From contig CAMLHU010000035.1 of the NCBI GenBank assembly GCA_946479825.1, forward strand, positions 1 through 12,446: DNA of 12,446 nt, in the 5' to 3' direction. The notes beneath the pieces were generated by a model. That model searched no databases. It saw nothing but the letters and a program-made list of their open reading frames with translations, and was not told the origin of the DNA. The stretch is from an uncultured Gemmatimonadota bacterium (lineage in GTDB: Bacteria > Gemmatimonadota > Gemmatimonadetes > Gemmatimonadales > GWC2-71-9). Shown piece after piece: positions 1 to 7,538 of this stretch (position 1 is the stretch's first letter; each line of letters opens with the position of its first letter). The position numbers and the translations under genes are program-made.

Positions 1-1
1 C

Positions 2-220
2 GTCCGGTGGGGGCTGGTGGTCGGTCTGCCCGTCGGGGGGCGCGGGCTCCGCGCCCAGGGGTGGGACGCGCCGCCCCCCCGCCCCCTCGCGTAGCCCGCG
101 ACCGCCCGGCGCGCCGGGCTCGCGGGCGGACCCGCGCTCGCCGCCTGGCGGGCCCGCGCCCACGGATTCGTCTTCTTCCTGGCCCAGGTCGGCGAGGGAC
201 TCGCCGGCCCGCCGCGCCTC
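2..220 (+). other. Probable interrupted 5' part of the barrel-protein gene
   Basis: This is the same reading frame as the barrel gene that follows. From 95 to 220 it is open and reads like coding sequence (a stretch around residues AWRARAHGFVFFLAQVGEGL) that fits the N-terminal domain of the family as I remember it. It contains no ATG, GTG or TTG, so translation must begin either at GTG 221 or upstream of the TAG at 92-94. Beyond that stop, bases 2-91 encode a hydrophobic segment ending in LRAQG, like the tail of a signal peptide with its cleavage site. A C7 run at 74-80 lies just before the stop. A real nonsense or frameshift mutation, or a homopolymer assembly error, would both explain this. 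The window edge hides the true start. Confidence 0.45.
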
Positions 221-2032
221 GTGCGCGCGGATGAACTCGACGACGAAGTGTATTGGCGGGCCCCCGGCCCCGGCAAGCAGGTCATCCGCGGCTGGCGCAC
301 CCACAGCTGGCTCCCCGCCGACGTCAACTACCATCGCGACCACCTCGGCATCGTGACCGACGGCTTCGGCGACCGCATCCGGATCGGCGAGGGCGACGAG
401 GTCCGCGGCGTGGTGCACCCGCTCTCGGTCGAAGGCCTTCGCCGCTACGACTTCGCGCTCACCGACTCGATGCGGCTGGTGAGCGGCGGCCGCACACTCG
501 TCGTGGACGTCCTGTCCGTCCGGCCCCGCGACGCCGGGGTCCCGGGTGTGGTCGGCACGCTCTTCATCGACCGCGCCACCGCCGAGGTGGTGCGGTTCGC
601 GTTCAGCTTTACGCCGTCGGCGTACCTCGACCCGGAGCTCGAGGACATCACGGTCTCGATCGAGAATGCGCTGGTGGACGGCAAGGCGTGGCTGCCGTTC
701 CGCCAGGAGATCGAGCTCCGCCGCCGTTCCTCGTGGCTCGACTTCCCGGCGCGCGGGATCATCCGCGGCCGGTGGGAGATCGGCGGCTACGACCTGAGCT
801 GGAGCCCGACCCCCGGCGTCCTCGACGGCCCTGCCATCGGGGGTCTCCTCGTTCCCGGCGACTCGGCGCGGCCCTGGGGGCGGCCCCTCGCGGAGCTCGT
901 CGGTCCCGAGCTCGCCCCGGTCACCCGGCAGGACCTGGCCGCAGTCCGGCGCGACGTCGCCCGGGTGGCGGCCGGCGCTGCGCTCTCGCGCCTCCGCACC
1001 GCGCAGCTCCACGCGCCGCGGGTGAGCGACTTGGTGCGGTTCGACCGCGTCGAAGGCGTGGCGGTGGGCGCGGGGTACGGCTTCCACCCGTCTGCGCGCG
1101 TCAGCGTCACACCCCGCGCCGGGGTGGGCCTCGCCACGGGACGCGTCACGGGCGGGCTCGCCCTCGCGCTGCACGGCGCCGGCGCCACGCTCACCCTGGC
1201 GGCATCGCGCTCGATCCGCGATTTCAGCGACCTGCCCGTCATCTCGCCCACGCTCAATTCCCTCACCGCGCAGGAAGGGGGAAAGGACTTCGGCGACTAC
1301 CTGCTGCTGGATCGTGCCGAGGCCAGCCTCATGCTCCCGGTGGGGCGCCGAGGGTCGATCGCGATGTCGCTCGGCCGGGAGCACCCGCATTCGCTCGACG
1401 TCGCAGCACATCCGGCGAACGGCACGTTCCGTCCCAATCCGGCGTTCGGCGGCCCCGCCGAGACCGTGGCGCGGGTGGCCGTCACGCGGGCGGCGGCGCC
1501 CGGCCTCCCCGGCTCCGACCTGGGTGGCGCCGTGGCGGTGGAGGCCGGATCCGGCTCGGCGCGCTATCTCCGAATCACCGGAGAGCTCGAGGGACACTGG
1601 CCGGTGGGACGCACCAGCGTCGCCGTGCGCGGTCTCGGCGGCGTCGGCACGCCCGACCTGCCGGCGTGGCGAGGCTTTGCCCTCGGCGGACGGGGGACGC
1701 TCGTCGGCGAGCCGTTCCGCGCGTGGGGCGGCCGGCAGGCGGCGCTGGTCGAGGCGGAATGGCGGTTCGCCGTGCCGGTGCCGGCCATTCCCCTCGGGTC
1801 GTTCGCCTCGACCGGCGACCGGATGACGCTCGCCCCGTTCGTCGCCGCGGGCTGGGCCGATGGCACGCTGGGCGCGATGCCGTGGCGGCCCTCGCCAGGG
1901 GTGCGGCCGGTCGCAGGCCTCGCGGCGGAATGGCTGATGGGATTGCTGCGGGTGGAGGCGGGGTGGAGCCTCCGCACCGGGAGCTTTGGCGTGACCGTGG
2001 ACGTCGCGCGGAGCTGGTGGGAGGTGCTGTAG
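221..2032 (+). CDS. Outer-membrane beta-barrel type protein (5' end uncertain)
   Basis: From the GTG at 221 this encodes 603 residues; the true protein is probably longer (see the upstream feature). Residues about 1-200 form a soluble-looking alternating-strand domain containing GDRIRIGEGDEVRG, VVGTLFIDRATAEVVRF and the segment around WLDFPARGIIRGRW. I associate these with a Gemmatimonadota family of unknown function. From about residue 274 (FDRVEGVAVGAG) to the end the sequence is a run of Gly-rich amphipathic strands, as in a beta barrel. Residues 486-497 (FALGGRGTLVGE) followed by strand-like ALVEAEWRF resemble the GG..xLRGY region of Omp85/surface-antigen barrels, but the Arg of that motif is replaced. 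Location is therefore inferred to be the outer membrane. No catalytic motif is visible and the specific role is unknown. It stands alone, separated by about 260 bp from the next gene. Confidence 0.75.
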   Translation: MRADELDDEVYWRAPGPGKQVIRGWRTHSWLPADVNYHRDHLGIVTDGFGDRIRIGEGDEVRGVVHPLSVEGLRRYDFALTDSMRLVSGGRTLVVDVLSVRPRDAGVPGVVGTLFIDRATAEVVRFAFSFTPSAYLDPELEDITVSIENALVDGKAWLPFRQEIELRRRSSWLDFPARGIIRGRWEIGGYDLSWSPTPGVLDGPAIGGLLVPGDSARPWGRPLAELVGPELAPVTRQDLAAVRRDVARVAAGAALSRLRTAQLHAPRVSDLVRFDRVEGVAVGAGYGFHPSARVSVTPRAGVGLATGRVTGGLALALHGAGATLTLAASRSIRDFSDLPVISPTLNSLTAQEGGKDFGDYLLLDRAEASLMLPVGRRGSIAMSLGREHPHSLDVAAHPANGTFRPNPAFGGPAETVARVAVTRAAAPGLPGSDLGGAVAVEAGSGSARYLRITGELEGHWPVGRTSVAVRGLGGVGTPDLPAWRGFALGGRGTLVGEPFRAWGGRQAALVEAEWRFAVPVPAIPLGSFASTGDRMTLAPFVAAGWADGTLGAMPWRPSPGVRPVAGLAAEWLMGLLRVEAGWSLRTGSFGVTVDVARSWWEVL

Positions 2033-2041
2033 GGGGGGCGC

Positions 2042-2069
2042 TATCCGCCATCCGTTATCCGTTAACGGA
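2042..2069. repeat. Three YATCCGY heptamers ending in a 12-bp palindrome
   Basis: Three consecutive 7-bp units, TATCCGC, CATCCGT and TATCCGT, occupy 2042-2062. The last overlaps the perfect palindrome TCCGTTAACGGA at 2058-2069. The element sits 10 bp past the stop of the barrel gene. It could be an operator, a terminator-associated dyad or a remnant repeat; nothing in the sequence decides between these. Confidence 0.6.
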
Positions 2070-2080
2070 GGTGACGTGTC

Positions 2081-2099
2081 CGCGGCCTCGGCGGCCGCG
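2081..2099 (+). terminator. GC hairpin, possible transcription terminator
   Basis: CGCGGCC at 2081-2087 pairs perfectly with GGCCGCG at 2093-2099 around a 5-nt loop. It lies about 50 bp past the barrel gene stop. Only a weak pyrimidine tract (TCTTCTC) follows instead of a run of T, so this is at best a marginal intrinsic terminator. Confidence 0.3.
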
Positions 2100-2120
2100 C
2101 GGTCTTCTCACATCTCCTCC

Positions 2121-2203
2121 CCAAGCCCAAAGCCCTAAGCCCTAAGCTCCAAGCTCCAAGCTCTAGGCTCTAGGCTCCAAGCTCCAAGCTCGAACCCTAA
2201 GCC
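2121..2203. repeat. Heptamer tandem array, consensus CYARGCY
   Basis: Ten units of exactly 7 bp run in register from 2121 to 2190: CCAAGCC, CAAAGCC, CTAAGCC, CTAAGCT, CCAAGCT twice, CTAGGCT twice, CCAAGCT twice. A 6-bp CGAACC (2191-2196) and one more CTAAGCC (2197-2203) follow. From the third unit on, variants come in adjacent pairs, as if 14-bp blocks had duplicated. The array lies between the barrel gene and the pilus ATPase gene and contains no credible gene. Confidence 0.9.
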
Positions 2204-2250
2204 CCACCCCCTCCGCCCTCCCCTAGCCCCCCACCCCCGACCCGCCTAAC

Positions 2251-2258
2251 TTACTTTG
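2251..2258 (+). promoter_or_regulatory. Possible TAnnTTTG-like promoter element before the ATPase gene
   Basis: TTACTTTG at 2251-2258 differs at one position from the TAnnTTTG -7 element known from Bacteroidota. It lies in the only AT-richer patch of this spacer. A transcript starting a few bases downstream would begin close to TTG 2263. No upstream -33 partner is evident. This is a weak, motif-only call. Confidence 0.2.
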
Positions 2259-2292
2259 CCCGTTGTACTTGGCCGTTCTTGCGGAGCCCGCC

Positions 2293-4515
2293 GTGCCGTT
2301 TTCCGATTCCTGGATCGTCAGCACCATCGAAGGCTTGCTCGACCACGATCGCGTCGAGGCGCTCCGTCCGAAGGACGGGGCCCCGGACGTGTCGTTGTGG
2401 GGCGCGGTGACGGCCAAGGGGTGGCTCACGGACGACCAGATCCTCGGCGCGGCCTCGCAGCGGTTCCGGCTGCCGGTGGCCGACCTCGCCAACGTCTCGC
2501 CCGCCAAGGTCCGGGACGGCCTGCCGGAGAGCCTGGCCCGGCGCTTCAGCGTCGTTCCCGTCCGGGTGACCGACTCGGTGCTCGAGGTGGCGACCGCCGC
2601 GCCGTTCGACCTCGAGGCCGAGAAGATGCTGGCGTTCGCGACCGGGCGGGAAGTCCGGATGCTGCTCGCCACGACGCCGAAGATCGCCGAGAAGCTCGAC
2701 GAGATCTACCGGCCTGAGAACGTGGTGGAGAACCTCCTCGCGGGGATGCAGGAGGAGCACGAGGTCACCCAGATCGAGGAGACGCCGGAGGACGGCGACG
2801 ACCTCCTCGCGACCACCGAGGAGGCCTCGGCCCGGCCGGTGGTCCGGCTGGTGGACGCCATCATCTCCGAAGGGATCATCGCCCGGGCGAGCGACATCCA
2901 CATCGAGCCCTCCGAGGGTGGCGTCGTGGTGCGCTACCGCATCGACGGCGTGCTGGTCCAGAAGATGAAGATCCCGCGCTCCGCCGGGGTCCCGCTCATC
3001 TCGCGCATCAAGATCATCTCCTCGCTCGACATCGCCGACCGCCTGCGGCCGCAGGACGGCCGGGCCCGCGTGGCGGTCAACGGCCAGCCGGTGGACCTCC
3101 GGGTCTCGACCCTCCCCGCCTCGATGGGCGAGAAGGTCGTGGTCCGGATCCTCAACGCCCAGGCGACGGCGCTCGACCTCGAGATGCTCGGGCTCTATCC
3201 CGAGGAGACCACGAAACTGCAGGGGATGCTGGACAACAAGGACGGCATCATCCTGGTGACCGGGCCCACGGGCTCGGGCAAGACGACGACGCTCTACTCG
3301 GCGATCCGCTACGTCCAGGACGAGGGCGTCAACATCGTCACCGTCGAGGACCCGGTCGAGTACCGGCTCTCCAACAACATCGTGCAGGTGCAGGTGAACC
3401 CGAAGGCGGGGCTCACCTTCTCCGCGGCGCTCCGCTCGATCCTCCGGCAGGACCCCGACGTCGTGCTGGTGGGCGAGATCCGCGACCTCGAGACCGCCCA
3501 GATCGCCGTGCAGGCCTCGCTCACCGGCCACCTGGTGCTCTCCACGCTCCACACCAACGACGCGCCGAACGCGGTCACGCGTCTCGTGGACATGGGGCTC
3601 GAGGGGTTCAAGATCGCCTCCGCGCTGCGCGGCGTCGTGGCCCAGCGGCTGATGCGCCGGTTCTGCAAGACCTGCCGCGAGGTCTCGACCGACCCGGTGC
3701 CGGAGAAGCTCCGCAAGCACATCCCCGAAGGCGCCACGCTGTACCGCGCGGTGGGCTGCCCCGAATGCGCGATGACCGGCTATCGCGGGCGCTTCAGCAT
3801 CGTCGAGGTCCTGACGATGACGCCGGAGCTCGAGCGCCGGATCGGCGCCGGCGCCCCGCCGGACCAGCTCGCCGAGGCGGCCCGGATGGGCGGGATGAAG
3901 ACGCTGTGGGACAGCGGGCTGCGTCACGTCCTGGACGGCCACTCGAGCGTCGAGGAGCTGCTCCGCGTGGTGGACGTGCCGGTGATGGCGGCGCCGGCGC
4001 CCGCCAAGCAGGCCCGCACCTCGGGGCCCGCCGCCGTGACGCCGGCCCCGTTGCCGCCGACGCCGGCGGGGGTGGACCTGGCCGAAGCGCTCGAACTGAT
4101 CGACGCCGGGGCGCCGGCCGAGCCGACCAAGCGCGGGGCCGGTTCGCGGATCCTCCTGGTGGACGACGAAGACCATCTCAGGCGCCTGCTCCGCGACCTC
4201 CTCGAACGCGAGGGCTATGAGGTGGTCGAGGCGCGCGACGGCGCGGAGGCGCTCGAGCAGGTGGATCGCCACGGGCCCCACGTGGTGCTGCTCGACCTCA
4301 ACCTCCCGGGGATGGACGGCTACAGCGTGCTGGCGCACCTCCGGTCGCGGCCCGCCACCGAGTCGCTCCCGATCGTGGTCCTCACCGCCAAGGGCGACGA
4401 GGATAACGAGGTCCCCGTGCTCCAGGCCGGGGCCGACGATTTCCTCACCAAGCCGTTCCGCGCGCGCGCCCTCTACGCCCGGCTCGACAAGATCCTGGGC
4501 CGCCGACGGGCGTGA
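2293..4515 (+). CDS. PilB/GspE-type secretion ATPase with C-terminal receiver domain
   Basis: This is a hexameric AAA-like ATPase of the type II secretion/type IV pilus assembly family, 740 residues from GTG 2293. That start has GGAG at 2283-2286, 6 nt upstream; TTG 2263 in the same frame is an alternative adding 10 residues. Residues about 1-140 form the GspE N-terminal domain. The core has Walker A GPTGSGKT (324-331, Lys330), an Asp-box region ending TVEDPVEYR, Walker B around DPDVVLVGEIRD (387-398), a His box TGHLVLSTLHTND (411-423) and the Cys4 zinc site C458-x2-C461/C489-x2-C492. A Pro/Ala-rich linker (about 565-617) leads to a complete receiver domain (about 620-740) with acidic pair D624/D625, phospho-acceptor D668, T698 and K720. 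PilB and GspE normally lack this domain. No other pilus or secretion gene is in view, so whether it serves pili or secretion is undecided. Confidence 0.95.
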   Translation: MPFSDSWIVSTIEGLLDHDRVEALRPKDGAPDVSLWGAVTAKGWLTDDQILGAASQRFRLPVADLANVSPAKVRDGLPESLARRFSVVPVRVTDSVLEVATAAPFDLEAEKMLAFATGREVRMLLATTPKIAEKLDEIYRPENVVENLLAGMQEEHEVTQIEETPEDGDDLLATTEEASARPVVRLVDAIISEGIIARASDIHIEPSEGGVVVRYRIDGVLVQKMKIPRSAGVPLISRIKIISSLDIADRLRPQDGRARVAVNGQPVDLRVSTLPASMGEKVVVRILNAQATALDLEMLGLYPEETTKLQGMLDNKDGIILVTGPTGSGKTTTLYSAIRYVQDEGVNIVTVEDPVEYRLSNNIVQVQVNPKAGLTFSAALRSILRQDPDVVLVGEIRDLETAQIAVQASLTGHLVLSTLHTNDAPNAVTRLVDMGLEGFKIASALRGVVAQRLMRRFCKTCREVSTDPVPEKLRKHIPEGATLYRAVGCPECAMTGYRGRFSIVEVLTMTPELERRIGAGAPPDQLAEAARMGGMKTLWDSGLRHVLDGHSSVEELLRVVDVPVMAAPAPAKQARTSGPAAVTPAPLPPTPAGVDLAEALELIDAGAPAEPTKRGAGSRILLVDDEDHLRRLLRDLLEREGYEVVEARDGAEALEQVDRHGPHVVLLDLNLPGMDGYSVLAHLRSRPATESLPIVVLTAKGDEDNEVPVLQAGADDFLTKPFRARALYARLDKILGRRRA

Positions 4516-4540
4516 GGCGTCCGCGCCGCTCTCGGACACG

Positions 4541-5656
4541 ATGACCCCGCGCGGTCCCGACCCCGCCGCCGACCTGGACGAGGCGCTCGCCCTCATCCGC
4601 CCGGACCTCCGGACCCTCCCCGCCTACCGCCCGACGCCGCGCGGCGCGCGCCACAAGCTCAACCAGAACGAAAGCCCGTATCCGCTCCCCCCGGCGCTCC
4701 GCGAGGCGGTGCTCGAGCGTCTCGCGAGCGTGGAATGGAACCGCTACCCCGAGGCGGTCCCGCGGCGCCTGACCGACCGGCTCGCGGCCCACACCGGTTG
4801 GCTGGCCGAGGGCATCCTGGTCGGCGCCGGGTCCAACGACCTGCTCGCGTCCGCGATCGGCGCGGCGGTCGGTCCCGGCGACGCGGTGGTGGCGCCGGCG
4901 CCGACCTACGCGGTCTATCGGCTGGCCACCCTCCTCCACGCAGGCCGCTACCGGCCGGTCCCCCTCGCCTCCGGCTTCCGCTACGAGCCGGACGCGATCG
5001 TCGCCGAGGCACGGCGTGAACGGGCCCGGGTGGTCATCCTCTGCGCGCCCAACAACCCGACCGGGACCGACCTCGCCCCCGAGGACGTCCGGGCGGTGCT
5101 CGAGGGCACCGACGGGTTCGTGTTCGTGGACGAGGCCTACCGCGAGTTCGGCGGCCGCTCGGCGCTGGAGCTGCTCCCGGGTCACCCACGTCTCGTCGTC
5201 TTCCGGACGCTGAGCAAGGCCTTCGGCGCGGCGGGGCTCCGGCTCGGCTACGCGCTCGCGCATCCCGCCGTCGTGGCCGAGCTCCGCAAGGCCCGGCTGC
5301 CGTATGCCGTCAACGCCCCCGCGCTCGCCGTGGCCGAGGTGCTGCTGGAACGGGCCGACGAGGCGGGATCGCACGTGGCGGACCTCGTGGCCGAGCGCGG
5401 GCGGATGCAGCGACTCGTGGGCGAACTGCCGGGACTCGAGGTCGTGCCGAGCGCCACCAACTTCTTCCTCGTGCGGACCAGTGTGGTACCGCCGCGGGTG
5501 CTTTTCGAGCGCCTGCGCGACGAACATTCCGTGCTTGTGCGCGACGTCTCCGGCCAGCCGGGGCTCGAGGGGTACGTGCGCATTTCCGTCGGCACGGCCG
5601 AGGACACCGACGCGCTGGTGGCGGGGCTCCGGGCGATCGTGGGGCCGGGTCGATGA
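4541..5656 (+). CDS. hisC: Histidinol-phosphate aminotransferase
   Basis: This PLP-dependent class I/II aminotransferase interconverts imidazole-acetol phosphate plus glutamate and histidinol phosphate plus 2-oxoglutarate, a late step of histidine synthesis in the cytoplasm. It has 371 residues, slightly longer than the usual 350-360. Family marks seen are LNQNESPYPLPP (40-51), typical of HisC, then APNNPTG (169-175), the FVDEAYREF region with the cofactor-ring Asp, and TLSKAFGAAGLRLGY with the Schiff-base Lys226. The ATG at 4541 is preferred because homology starts just after it and an open frame further upstream overlaps the ATPase gene. It lies 25 bp after the ATPase gene without a strong ribosome site, and its stop overlaps the next start (ATGA), implying translational coupling. 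No other his gene is nearby. A related phosphate-substrate aminotransferase such as CobD is a less likely alternative. Confidence 0.92.
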   Translation: MTPRGPDPAADLDEALALIRPDLRTLPAYRPTPRGARHKLNQNESPYPLPPALREAVLERLASVEWNRYPEAVPRRLTDRLAAHTGWLAEGILVGAGSNDLLASAIGAAVGPGDAVVAPAPTYAVYRLATLLHAGRYRPVPLASGFRYEPDAIVAEARRERARVVILCAPNNPTGTDLAPEDVRAVLEGTDGFVFVDEAYREFGGRSALELLPGHPRLVVFRTLSKAFGAAGLRLGYALAHPAVVAELRKARLPYAVNAPALAVAEVLLERADEAGSHVADLVAERGRMQRLVGELPGLEVVPSATNFFLVRTSVVPPRVLFERLRDEHSVLVRDVSGQPGLEGYVRISVGTAEDTDALVAGLRAIVGPGR

Positions 5657-6120
5657 CGCGCGTGGCGGTGGCGTTCGTGGACCTCTACGTCCTGCGGCCA
5701 GGCACGGCGGGAATGGAGGTGCTGGTGCTCCGTCGCGGGCCCGGCGGCCGCTGTCCGGGGAGCTGGGAGTCGGTCCACGGCCATATCGAGCCCGGTGAAC
5801 GTCCGGCCGACACGGCGTTGCGGGAACTGCGCGAGGAGGCCGGGCTTGTGCCCGACCGGCTCTACAACCTGAGCCGGGTCGAGGCGTTCTACCAGCATCA
5901 GGCGGACGAGGTGGCCCTGATCCCGGTCTTCGTCGCCCTGGTCGGCTCCGGCGCCCAGGCGCGGCTTTCGGCTGAGCACGACGCCTTCGAGTGGCTGCCG
6001 CCTGAAGGGGCGGCTCAGCGCGTGACTTGGCCGCGGGAGCGGCGCGCCATCGCCGACGCGATCGCCCTGCTCGGCGCCGGCGACGCGGGCCCGGCGGAGG
6101 ACGTGCTTCGGATATGCTGA
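5653..6120 (+). CDS. NUDIX hydrolase, NudB-like
   Basis: This 155-residue protein hydrolyses a nucleoside diphosphate linked to another moiety, probably a (d)NTP or related nucleotide. A perfect Nudix box GX5EX7REUXEEXGU spans residues 43-65 (G43, E49, then RELREEAGL), which binds the catalytic Mg2+. The opening beta strands (VAVAFVDLYVL), the SWESVHGHIEPGE segment and the YQHQADEVALIPVFVAL strand resemble dihydroneopterin triphosphate/dATP pyrophosphohydrolases (NudB). The true substrate cannot be read from the sequence. The start codon overlaps the hisC stop by 4 nt and the 3' end overlaps the beta-helix gene by 7 nt, so all three are probably translated from one message. Folate or nucleotide clean-up would be a plausible role, but the neighbours do not confirm it. 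Confidence 0.9.
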   Translation: MTRVAVAFVDLYVLRPGTAGMEVLVLRRGPGGRCPGSWESVHGHIEPGERPADTALRELREEAGLVPDRLYNLSRVEAFYQHQADEVALIPVFVALVGSGAQARLSAEHDAFEWLPPEGAAQRVTWPRERRAIADAIALLGAGDAGPAEDVLRIC

Positions 6121-7538
6121 GTCGTCTGCTCGCCGGGGCGTCGCTCCTGCTCGTGGGGGCCGCGGGCCGGGCCGATCCGTGCATCACCATCCCGCGCGCA
6201 GGGCTGCGGGTGCAGGGCGACGTCCGGGTCTGTCCCGGCGTGTATCGGGTACCGGACCCGACGGAGCAGGGGGTGCTGGTGGTCGCGGCCTCGGCCACGC
6301 GGATCGACCTCACCGGCGTCACCATCGAGAGCGGCGATTCGATCCCGTCGCGGTATGTCGGCGTCGGGGTGCTGAGTCACGGCTTCGACGGTGTCGTGGT
6401 CACCGGCGGGCGGATCCGCGGCTACCGCTACGGCGTGTTCCTCGACGGGGGGCGCGGCCACCAGGTCACCGGGATGGACGTGTCGGGCTCGCGGGCCCAG
6501 CCGCTCCAGTCCACGCCGATCCAGTACGCCGAATCCGACTGGCTCGACATCTTCGACCCCGACACCTTCGAGACCTACGGCGGCGGGGTGTATCTCCGGC
6601 ATACCGACGGCGCGTCGGTGACCGGCGTGACCGCGCACGGGGCGCAGAACGGGATCGGGCTCTTCGAGGCCACCGGGACCTACGTGGCCGACAACGACGT
6701 GTCGGGGAACAGCGGCTGGGGTATCCACCTCTGGCGCTCGAGCCACAACGTCATCGTCCGCAACGTGGCCTCGCGGAACGTGCGCTGCGAGTCCGCCGCC
6801 TACAGCCGGGGGTGCGATTCGGCCGCGCTCCTCCTGCGGAACGCCTGCGACTCCAACCTCGTCGCCGACAACGACCTCACCGAGTCCGGGGACGGCTTCT
6901 TCCTGAGCGGCCAGCCCCCGGCGATGGACCCCTCCGACGGCAACGTCGTCGTGCGGAACGACGCCTCGCGCTCGCCGCACAACGCGTTCGAGTCCACCTT
7001 CAGCGACGGCAACGTCTTCCTCGACGACCGCGCCGACAGCTCCGACTACGGCTACTGGCTCGGCTATTCGTCACACACGCTGGTGCGCGGCAGCACGATC
7101 GTCGGCAGCCGGAGCGCCGGGATCGCCATCGAGCACGGGCGCGACAACGAGCTCCGGCACAACCTGGTGCTGGGCGGGAACGTCGGGATCCGGCTCTTCG
7201 CGCCGGGCGGTGGGGTGCCGAGCCGGACGACGGTCGTGACCGACAATACCATCGGGCGGGCGGGTCGCGGTGTGGTGCTCGAGGCGACGAGCGGGGCGAC
7301 GCTCCGGGGAAACGTCTTCGATGCGGTGGGGACCGCGCTGGTGGCCGACTCGGCCGCCTGGAACGCGACCGTGGTCGGCAACGTCTTCCTCGGCGCGCGG
7401 GACGCCTGGATCGTGGCGCCCGACCTGGCGGCGGGCGGGAACTACTGGGCGGCGCCGGACGTGGCGGCCACGCTCGCCCGGATCAAGGGACGGGTGAGCG
7501 TCCTGCCGTGGCTCCCCGCCAGCGCCGCGGGTTACTGA
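6114..7538 (+). CDS. Secreted right-handed parallel beta-helix protein (NosD-like)
   Basis: This 474-residue protein begins with a signal peptide (MLSRLLAGASLLLVGAAGRA, cleavage probably after residue 20), so it is exported. The mature part is a chain of beta-helix coils about 22-24 residues apart: GVGVLSHGFDGVVVTGGRIR, GIGLFEATGTYVADNDVSGN, GWGIHLWRSSHNVIVRNVAS and GIAIEHGRDNELRHNLVLGG, with Asn ladders and short-strand turns. Near the end, GGNYWAAPD echoes the GNYW block common in NosD/CASH-domain proteins. Five cysteines sit in CITIPRAG, VRVCPG and the C...C...C cluster after RNVR, which may form disulfides. I see no pectate-lyase catalytic constellation, so an enzyme role is not supported; carbohydrate or surface binding is a guess. 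ATG 6114 lies within the end of the NUDIX gene, with GGCGGAGGA about 12 nt upstream. It overlaps the opposing kinase gene by 7 bp. Confidence 0.85.
   Translation: MLSRLLAGASLLLVGAAGRADPCITIPRAGLRVQGDVRVCPGVYRVPDPTEQGVLVVAASATRIDLTGVTIESGDSIPSRYVGVGVLSHGFDGVVVTGGRIRGYRYGVFLDGGRGHQVTGMDVSGSRAQPLQSTPIQYAESDWLDIFDPDTFETYGGGVYLRHTDGASVTGVTAHGAQNGIGLFEATGTYVADNDVSGNSGWGIHLWRSSHNVIVRNVASRNVRCESAAYSRGCDSAALLLRNACDSNLVADNDLTESGDGFFLSGQPPAMDPSDGNVVVRNDASRSPHNAFESTFSDGNVFLDDRADSSDYGYWLGYSSHTLVRGSTIVGSRSAGIAIEHGRDNELRHNLVLGGNVGIRLFAPGGGVPSRTTVVTDNTIGRAGRGVVLEATSGATLRGNVFDAVGTALVADSAAWNATVVGNVFLGARDAWIVAPDLAAGGNYWAAPDVAATLARIKGRVSVLPWLPASAAGY

Noticed and set aside
2076..2138. A 20-residue open frame (GTG start) with GGAGG 4 nt upstream
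   Set aside because: It is Ala/Ser-rich and is encoded mostly by the GC hairpin and the first heptamer units, so the ribosome-site match is likely chance.
253..2145. A 630-codon plus-strand frame overlapping the barrel gene
   Set aside because: It is Arg/Pro/Gly-rich with no domain, and runs through the same DNA as a protein with family-like sequence. It is a shadow frame.
2121..2203. CRISPR array or telomere
   Set aside because: There are no spacers between the 7-bp units, no cas genes, and nothing suggesting a chromosome end inside dense coding sequence.
4217..4540. N-terminal extension of hisC overlapping the ATPase receiver
   Set aside because: The translation is Ser/Arg/Thr-rich out-of-frame receiver sequence, and HisC homology begins after ATG 4541.
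2251..4596. A 781-codon open frame antisense to the ATPase gene
   Set aside because: It mirrors a gene with complete motifs. Its translation is low-complexity His/Arg/Gly/Asp-rich, as expected when GC-rich codons are read backwards.
4445..6325. A 626-codon antisense frame across hisC and the NUDIX gene
   Set aside because: It spans two well-supported genes on the other strand, and its translation has no motif.
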